A stretch of DNA of 64,000 nucleotides from Trichuris trichiura. Lineage: Eukaryota; Nematoda; Enoplea; Trichinellida; Trichuridae. How positions within the stretch are numbered: position 1 is the first letter of the stretch; every line of letters begins with the position of its first letter. Below, piece after piece: positions 58,165-64,000 of the stretch. A program made the position numbers and the translations under genes. The DNA is taken from the NCBI GenBank assembly GCA_037903355.1, contig JBAJFE010000014.1, positions 4,278,001 to 4,342,000 on the forward strand. The letters are read 5' to 3'. A model generated the notes under the pieces. The model was not told the DNA's origin, did no database searches, and saw only the letters and a program-made list of their open reading frames with translations.

Positions 58165-59266
58165 CGGTGTTAAAATAAAGCAATGAAGTAACGAAATTTT
58201 CACGGTTAAAATGATGTAATGGGTGTCGCGCGGGGATGTTTTAACTGTTTAAAGTCGAATTTTTTAAAGTAGATTTCCTTGTGTCCTCATCTTCTGTCTG
58301 TCAGCTAGCCATTTTTCTTGTTGTGGATATATGTTGTTCTTCAGAAATTTCATGTTAAGGTTTTTCTCCATTTTTGTTGGTTTTGATCCGTAGTTCTTTG
58401 CTTTCTTTGTGTGTTTAGTCAAGTGAGCAGTTTCTGACTTACCCGTTAGCAAACGTCAAAGCCTGTTGAAGCAGACGCTAATAACTGACTACATAAAATA
58501 AATTTAGACTTCGCGGACTTATTCTACCCAGTGGAAGGAAGGATGCGTACCTGTGTGCAACCCAGAAAACAAAGGTTACAATAGCCCAAAAATCACACAA
58601 TAATCAGCCGCTAACTCAATTTCTTTTTGAGCCATCAGAACTGGCTAGCAACTACGAATATGGGAAAATAAGTTCATAGGAACTATTTCCCCTGCCGCTT
58701 CGCGGTACTGCGTCCACACCATTTAAGAAACTGGTTTCTGCTGGTCAGTCGTTTTCCCTGATAAGACGGACTTCGCTGCCCTCGTTAAGCTATTCACGGC
58801 TTGCAGAGACTGACATCACGCTGTAGACGCTAGGAACATGCATCTAAAATTGCATTACGTGCTTTTCTGTGGCCTACTGTAAGCCTCCTCCATAATCTGA
58901 ATTCTTCTATAATCCGAACTACCCCCGCCCCGACGTGTTCGGATTAGGGAGGTTTCACTGTAGTTTTCTTTATAGGCGCTGTGCTTTTACTGAGCTTGTT
59001 TGCACGTTTAGGTCGTTATAGAGTACGTGATGCACCCTAAGCTAAACTTAAAGTTGCTCCAGTGGAAGTAATCATACTTTTTGCCTTGAACACAATTAGT
59101 AGGAACCATCTCTAGACTCTCACCACAGCAGCGAGCATGAAATGCCCATAAGCTCCTTCGCACGTAGCATTGGCTAATTTACTGAAAGTTTCGCCGAAAG
59201 CAATAAAGCACTGATCAAACTCGCCATTTCGTTTATGCCGTGGAGCCTCACGACCTCCTCACCTCA

Positions 59267-59410
59267 CTGACGACGGAACTAGAGCGTTCCGAAAGCTTTG
59301 AACATTAAAAAAGTTGAGTACGTTGATATCTGTACTTTTTCTTAATAACGGCTCATCCATCCGTTGGTAGAGCAGTTGTTTAGTTTAATTACAGATAACA
59401 GCACAGACAA
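59267..59410 (+). repeat. Ribozyme-bearing repeat, single orientation
   Basis: Core at 59267-59297 (CUGACGA, CGGAAC/GUUCCG with loop UAGAGC, AAAGCU), then AAAGTTGAGTACGTTGATAT, CATCCATCCGTTGGTAGAG and ACAGATAACAGCACAGAC. Nearly identical to one arm of the 33-kb palindrome, but here without a second arm. Confidence 0.65.
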
Positions 59411-59762
59411 AAACGGGCAATGCCATAGAAGATCTACCATACCAGTAAGAGAAGTACAATTAAGTTTCACAAACATAAGTGACTTGTTTACGCTTAAGCT
59501 TAGGGTAAACAGGAGCAGAAAAAATCCGCAAATTCGGAAACGTGAATTTGCGAGGGCTTATTGTAAATGCGAAACAGCATTGCCACTCAGAACGAAATGC
59601 TCAGCAGTTGAAACTGGAACACCCACGTTAATTCTATCCGTTATGAAAAACCATTTACAAGCAGGTTTGAAGACGTGGTTCCTTGGTATGGGACCGTATG
59701 TTTTCATAATGAAAAACTTTATTACGGACAGATTCCCGTTTTTAAGAGTAAAAAAACTCCGG

Positions 59763-59793
59763 AGCTTTCGGGTCGATCGAGACCTGTCTTCAG
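59763..59793 (-). ncRNA. Hammerhead-ribozyme-like motif
   Basis: CUGAAGA, CAGGUC/GACCCG (one A-C mismatch), loop UCGAUC, AAAGCU. Confidence 0.45.
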
Positions 59794-59844
59794 CGGTCTT
59801 AAATTATATGATAACGATAAATTATATGATATAATTTAAGACCG

Positions 59845-59875
59845 CTGAAGACGGGTCTCGATCGACCCGAAAGCT
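59845..59875 (+). ncRNA. Hammerhead-ribozyme-like motif
   Basis: CUGAAGA, CGGGUC/GACCCG with loop UCGAUC, AAAGCU; fully paired. Confidence 0.5.
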
Positions 59876-59920
59876 CCGGAGTTTTTTCACACATAAAAAC
59901 GGGAATCTGTCGGTGATACA

Positions 59921-61039
59921 ATTTCTTGTTATGTAGACGAGCAAGTAACAATAAGCATACACGAATTCAGCGGATAAACCGACGAAGTCAGAATGTTATT
60001 TATGCACCGTGAAGAGAGTATATCGGCCAATAACGGCCACCCCGTAAAGGGATCCAAAAATTTTACCCGAATCAAAAGATTCGGACTGGATACGTACCAG
60101 TCAACGTAGGGTAAATACCGAAGAAAACTTTTCCCGTATTCAACTATATATAAATTCAACAACTTTTGCAAAGAGGGTTTACCACCGACAATCCTCCATT
60201 TCAGACCAGGAATTAGTCGAGTATGTAATCTCGCATTATTCGGTACCTGAATTTATCAGCAAATGTATCCTAATGTATGCTTTCTCAAGAACGTTGTGAA
60301 AGTGCAATGTTTTCAAGGCGAATTTTCTGTAGCCGCAAGCTATTCGTTGAACGCGAAGTTCAAGTGTTTTATGCCCATTTTCAAACACTGTGCGTTTATG
60401 CAAGGGAAAAATAGCATGGATGAAACGTAGTTTTCTTACATTTTACTTTACTTAATTGCGCTTCGAAAGTCAATTGCGGAAGCGCCTACAGTACACTAAA
60501 AGATGATTACGCTCCTTGCAAAGCATGCTTTTCGTACGCGTTTTGTGTCGAAAGACAGGACGTCTTTTAACAGGCTTGAATAGTTTCATAGTAGATCTTC
60601 AGATTCACGGGTCCACTCCGCAATAGGCCAAACCCGTGAATCTGAAGATCCGCGTTTTGTTGAGTTATTTGTTGCGATGTGACAACATTCAATGTTTTGA
60701 TTCGAACACTAATTCTGTACTACAAAGTGGCGCAGAGTAAGTAAGTTTCTGCAATCATTTAATCTACGAAAAGTGCCCGCAGGTAGTCTGGGAACAGAAA
60801 GACCAGTGCTGTCGAAGCTGAAGCTGCCCTTCTGGATTGGCAGTTTCATCGTTGAAACGCGGATTCCTGGATTATCCCACTGCGCTCGATCAAATTATTG
60901 CGCCTTAAAAGAAAGAACCCTACCTGTTACTGGTTCTATAGTGAATGGTCCCGACTTAATGACGCACTGCTGCTGTAGCATATAACGTAATAAAAAACCT
61001 GCGCATCGGCTTAAAAGGGTAGGGTATGCGTGAAAAGGA
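59921..61039. other. Unassigned region with a short perfect hairpin
   Basis: No recognised gene. Contains the 19-bp inverted repeat at 60594-60650. Confidence 0.4.
60594..60650. repeat. Perfect 19-bp inverted repeat
   Basis: 60594-60612 reads GATCTTCAGATTCACGGGT and 60632-60650 is its exact reverse complement, with a 19-bp loop. No run of T follows. It could be a small foldback or an intact hairpin RNA source; nothing else supports either. Confidence 0.8.
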
Positions 61040-61197
61040 AGAGACGCTATTGTTTATGATGCGGAGCGTCCAGCGCGCGTTGGTCGTGGTCAGTCTTCAT
61101 TCCTTATCGTTGGCTTAAAGTATTCGTATGCTGACGCGAATGCTACAAAATAGCGCAGTGCATAGGATTCGAACCTGTGCGGAGGCAAAGGCTGATA

Positions 61198-61740
61198 ATG
61201 GATATAGCCGATCCTTTGCCCACCGTGCCGCCTGGCAACCTATACATCCTTACTGTTACAGATGCGTTTTCCAAGTTCGCCGAGGCAGTTTCTATGCCCA
61301 ACCAGGAAGCTACGACGGTAGCGGCAATCTTGCTTCGCGATGTCTTTTTCCGGTACGCTATTCCGGAGACCGTCCATACGGACTAAGGCCCATAGTTTGA
61401 GTCCCAGATATTTCAGGAAATGTGCCGAGAACTAGGCATAACGAAGACTAGGATAACACCCTACGATCCGTGAGGTGATGGGCAGGTAGAACCTATGAAC
61501 AGAACGATTTGGAATATGTTGGTAAAGAGTATTCGCACAGACGAAAGTGATTGAGACCTACTCCTTCCGAAGTGATATCATCACTTCGGAAGGATCGACG
61601 ACACACTACTACGGAACAGGCACTCTACGTGATCATGTTTGCACGGCAATGCCGTACACCAGAAGACATGACGAGTCGTTCTTCGGGTACTAGGCTGGCG
61701 TCAGGACGACATGTTCAACATCTAGTCAGAGTACTCAACT
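61198..61740 (+). pseudogene. Ty3/gypsy integrase fragment
   Basis: MDIADPLPTVPPGNLYILTV, then TDAFSKFAEAVSM (first catalytic Asp region), then AIPETVHTD (second), TPYDP, GDGQVEPMNRTI (Glu region) and later ARQCRTPEDM. In-frame stops follow VHTD and YDP, so it is inactive. Confidence 0.85.
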
Positions 61741-61856
61741 GGTTAAGCGAAACCTTTTTGTTTTCACCGCGCCTCCGCTCGGGAAGAAAAAATAGTGCTG
61801 GGTAATAGTCGACAAACTATCACCGGTAACTTACCGAATTCGATGCTTTAGGTCAG

Positions 61857-62030
61857 GGGTGGGGAACGTCCGTCCCGCGGGCCGGACACGGCCTGCAGGG
61901 CCATTCCGTCCCACCCGCTGACTTGAACGTGTGTGCAGGTAAAGCAGGCTATGTTTTTCGGTTGAGTATCCTGTACGGCCACGAATGATCTTATAAACGG
62001 CCCGCGGCAGCAAAAAAGTTACTCAAAGCG
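61857..62030 (+). mobile_element. hAT deletion derivative
   Basis: The left end CAGGGGTGGGGAACGTCC is identical to that of the element at 24312. The right side (CGGCCCGCGGCAGCAAAAAAG) matches the subterminal region of that element, but the last TIR bases are lost. It sits inside the gypsy remnant. Confidence 0.7.
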
Positions 62031-62275
62031 ATCTTGGCCACTCAGCTTTTAATGACTGCCATGTGGGCATAACTCTTTTTCCTTCCGAGGAGAGTCTTAT
62101 CGCATTTAGTGTAAGGAAGAATCTTCGCGTCTGATCACGACGGTAGGCATACAAGAAAAAGAGGACACGTTGTTGTTTTTGATACGGAGTATTCATGGTG
62201 CGTCGGTCGTGATCAGTCTTCGTTCGTTTACGTTGCAATAAAGTGTTCATGTGCTGGCGTGAGTGTTAAGTACTA

Positions 62276-63589
62276 ACGTAAAAGGTGAAACAACAATACA
62301 TGTCCTTAAAATTCACTTCATTTGGTGTTGAAAATGTCTAACACAACCAGTGGTCAATAAAACGCCTGAAGGGTAGCGAAGCAACGTTACTTGTTTCTTT
62401 AAAAATAATCGCTTCCATAAATAACGTACGGGGGGTTTCTCAGTGGCAGTCAGGTTTTGTTCAAACGTCTCCATTGTTAATTAACGATATTCTAATAGCG
62501 TCCGAACAAGTTGACACCTTTCGCTGATGCATGCAATACCAGGCACGGCATGGTTGCTTAGGCTTTGGTAAAACAGCCTGAGCACGTCTGTTAAGCAAAT
62601 TATTCGACAGTAAGCCTACTTTTCGTCGTACACATGTTGACATAACCCATTAGGCCATTATCAAACTTTTTCAAAGTAGCTTCATTTCGCAACGGGATTT
62701 GTTGCATACGAAGTAAGGAAAGTTTTCCATGGATATTGTCGAGCAATACACGTATGAGTGAACTTAGGGCAGACAAGACAAGAGCAATTGAACACCGAGA
62801 GCGAGTTGGAGCGGTCCTCGAAAGGCTGGATAAACCAGTACTTGTTTCCTACGCGAGAAACGTTTTTTTCAATATGGTGAAGTAGGACATCGTGCCAGGC
62901 AGGCTGCTGTCTCAGCATCCTTTACGATAGCATTGGACCTGCTGCCTCCTCGCGGTAACCATTCCTTATGGTCAAACTAATGCATGTTCGCCCTGTCTCG
63001 TGCCTAGTCGTCGTTTATTAGTTGCCATTTAAGTTGAGCAGTATAAGGCAAAGAGGCACATGCTATTATATATACAGTGAAGTTTAACCAGTATCTGCAG
63101 TATAGCTTTCCTCAACGGCCAAAAGGCCAAGTTTACTGCACCCACAGAGAGCGCTAGCATGGGCAATGGAACCGTGAGTGATTTGCTCGCGCCTGATGTG
63201 TGTGGCACATGAGTATGAGCTAGTTTATCGACCAGTATAAAAGGTGGCAAACGCAGACGGCCTAAGCAGATTGCTTATACCCATTCCAGCTGGAGATGTT
63301 CCGTCCGAAAACGTTCTCTTTCTTGAAATGGACGTGGAGATGCCGGTAGACACCAAGACAGAACGATTGACGAGACGTGACAACATTTTGTCGCAAGTAA
63401 TGCGCTGGACCATGCGCAGGTAACCAGAGAGGAGAAGCAGACAGACCATTTCCTACCTTTTCATTCAGCGCAGACATTTCAGTACATCGAAACTGTTTAC
63501 TGTGAGGTAGCAACGTGATCATTCCAAAGAATGCGAGAAGCAAAGCTCCCATACTGTTCCATGAGGTGGACCCCGGTGCTGTGCGAATG
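62276..63589. other. Unassigned region
   Basis: No recognisable gene. Small ORFs on both strands have no known domain. Confidence 0.4.
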
Positions 63590-64000
63590 AAGACGCTAGG
63601 TACGCAGTTGTCTGGTGGCCATAACTAGACAATAACGTTGAAAAAACTGTAAACACTTGCCGCATTTGTCAAGAAACGTGGAATGCACCAGACAAAACAC
63701 AACCGAATCCATGGAAAATGACCAACAAGCCATGGTGACGATTTCATATTAACTCGTCAACCCCCTTTCAAGGGCAGATGTTTTTCATCGTCATTGATTC
63801 CTGCTCTAAGTGGTTGGAAGTGCTACCGGCCGGGACGGCAACAACAGCCACAATCGACAACGTAGCAATGTTGCTTGCTGCTCATGGATCACCGAATGTA
63901 ATGCTTTGAGATAACGAGCCCGCATTTGCTATGGTAGAGTTCATACCAACGAGTGCTATTCGCCATGTCACCATGGCGCCCTATCATCCAGCCTCAAATG
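63590..64000 (+). pseudogene. Second Ty3/gypsy integrase fragment, runs off the window
   Basis: Reads ARYAVVWWP, then VNTCRICQE (zinc-binding CxxC), PWKMTNKPW, MFFIVIDSCSKWLEVLP (catalytic Asp region), AAHGSPNVML, DNEPAF (second Asp) and APYHPASN at the edge. In-frame stops after VWWP, NKPW and NVML show decay. The rest is beyond 64000. Confidence 0.85.

Larger units (their letters stand above)
57412..58960 (+). mobile_element. Tigger/pogo-type element D, decayed
   Basis: The left end CAGTGAAACCTCCCTAATCC (57412) and the right end GGATTAGGGAGGTTTCACTG (58960) are perfect inverted repeats flanked by TA. The interior has a short HTH fragment and an inserted ribozyme-like repeat (about 58090-58200). 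Confidence 0.9.
59697..59920. mobile_element. Palindromic ribozyme-bearing element
   Basis: Arms 59697-59809 and 59829-59920 around a 19-bp AT-rich spacer. Cores at 59763-59793 (minus) and 59845-59875 (plus), followed by TCCGGAGTTTTTT and CGGGAATCTGTC. Same subfamily as the 48.8-kb element; the outer part of the right arm has diverged. Confidence 0.75.
61040..62275 (+). mobile_element. Decayed Ty3/gypsy retrotransposon remnant
   Basis: Two diverged similar segments, about 61040-61147 and about 62150-62275, share GTCGGTCGTG-like and CAGTCTTCNTTCNTT-like stretches and a GTGCTGGCG/ATGCTGACG end; they are read as LTR remnants. Just after the first, 61151-61175 (TAGCGCAGTGCATAGGATTC, then GAACC) resembles a tRNA-complementary primer-binding site including a T-loop sequence. 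An integrase fragment lies inside. Confidence 0.6.

Noticed and set aside
18597..59875. Ribozyme-like motif read as a SECIS element or as a rho-independent terminator
   Set aside because: SECIS needs a quartet UGA/GA on opposing strands and an AA apical loop, not seen. The context is eukaryotic repeats, not gene 3' ends.
61151..61175. tRNA-like T-loop (GATTCGAACC)
   Set aside because: No cloverleaf can be drawn around it. Position right after an LTR-like segment fits a primer-binding site.
1..64000. CRISPR array, bacterial operon or contamination
   Set aside because: Spliced animal genes span the window and no spaced direct repeats were seen.

Overview
This window is metazoan nuclear DNA and most likely nematode. 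Host genes are split by very short GT-AG and GC-AG introns, mostly 47-66 bp. Neighbouring genes sit close together on one strand. The gene set (secreted CAP protein, muscle-type myosin light chain, LASP, TRAPPC11, RPS29, DNA polymerase lambda type, mitochondrial L30) is animal. The short introns and the TE mix suggest an early-branching (Trichuris/Trichinella-like) nematode, but that is inference; no species-diagnostic sequence was found.

Layout. 0-10 kb: a decayed mariner (1.2-2.1 kb), a three-exon CAP gene on the minus strand (5.3-6.2 kb) and a small Tigger element (8.5-9.7 kb), with long stretches in which I recognise nothing. 10.0-18.3 kb: a full-length but inactivated Tigger/pogo element (A1) split by a complete, very young BEL/Pao LTR retrotransposon. 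18.3-26.8 kb: a chimeric ribozyme-like repeat, a GC-rich spliced Merlin/IS1016-like gene without its catalytic core, and two hAT elements, one complete with TIRs and an 8-bp target duplication.

27.2-56.3 kb is the host-gene block: myosin regulatory light chain (+), TRAPPC11 (-, about 14.6 kb), RPS29 (-), POLL-type polymerase (+), MRPL30 (+) and LASP (-). RPS29/TRAPPC11 and POLL/MRPL30 are tight same-strand pairs (173 and 120 bp apart), as expected for operons or shared promoters. Long introns hold transposons: Tigger-A2 with two nested palindromic elements in TRAPPC11, a pogo remnant plus Tigger-C in POLL, and a ribozyme-like palindrome in LASP. 57-64 kb is repeat territory: Tigger-D, more ribozyme-like repeats, a hAT remnant and two decayed Ty3/gypsy integrase regions, one running off the end.

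The most interesting system is a family of at least 14 copies of a hammerhead-ribozyme-like motif (CUGANGA, covarying hairpin, GAAAGCU). Many copies sit head-to-head inside near-perfect palindromes; two of these show 11-12 bp target-site duplications. Penelope-like elements are known to carry hammerhead motifs, so these may be non-autonomous relatives, but no Penelope reverse transcriptase is present here.

Several conserved host genes carry small frame breaks (LASP exon 1 +1 nt, TRAPPC11 +4 nt, MRPL30 23 nt). Assembly error must be excluded before giving these biological meaning.
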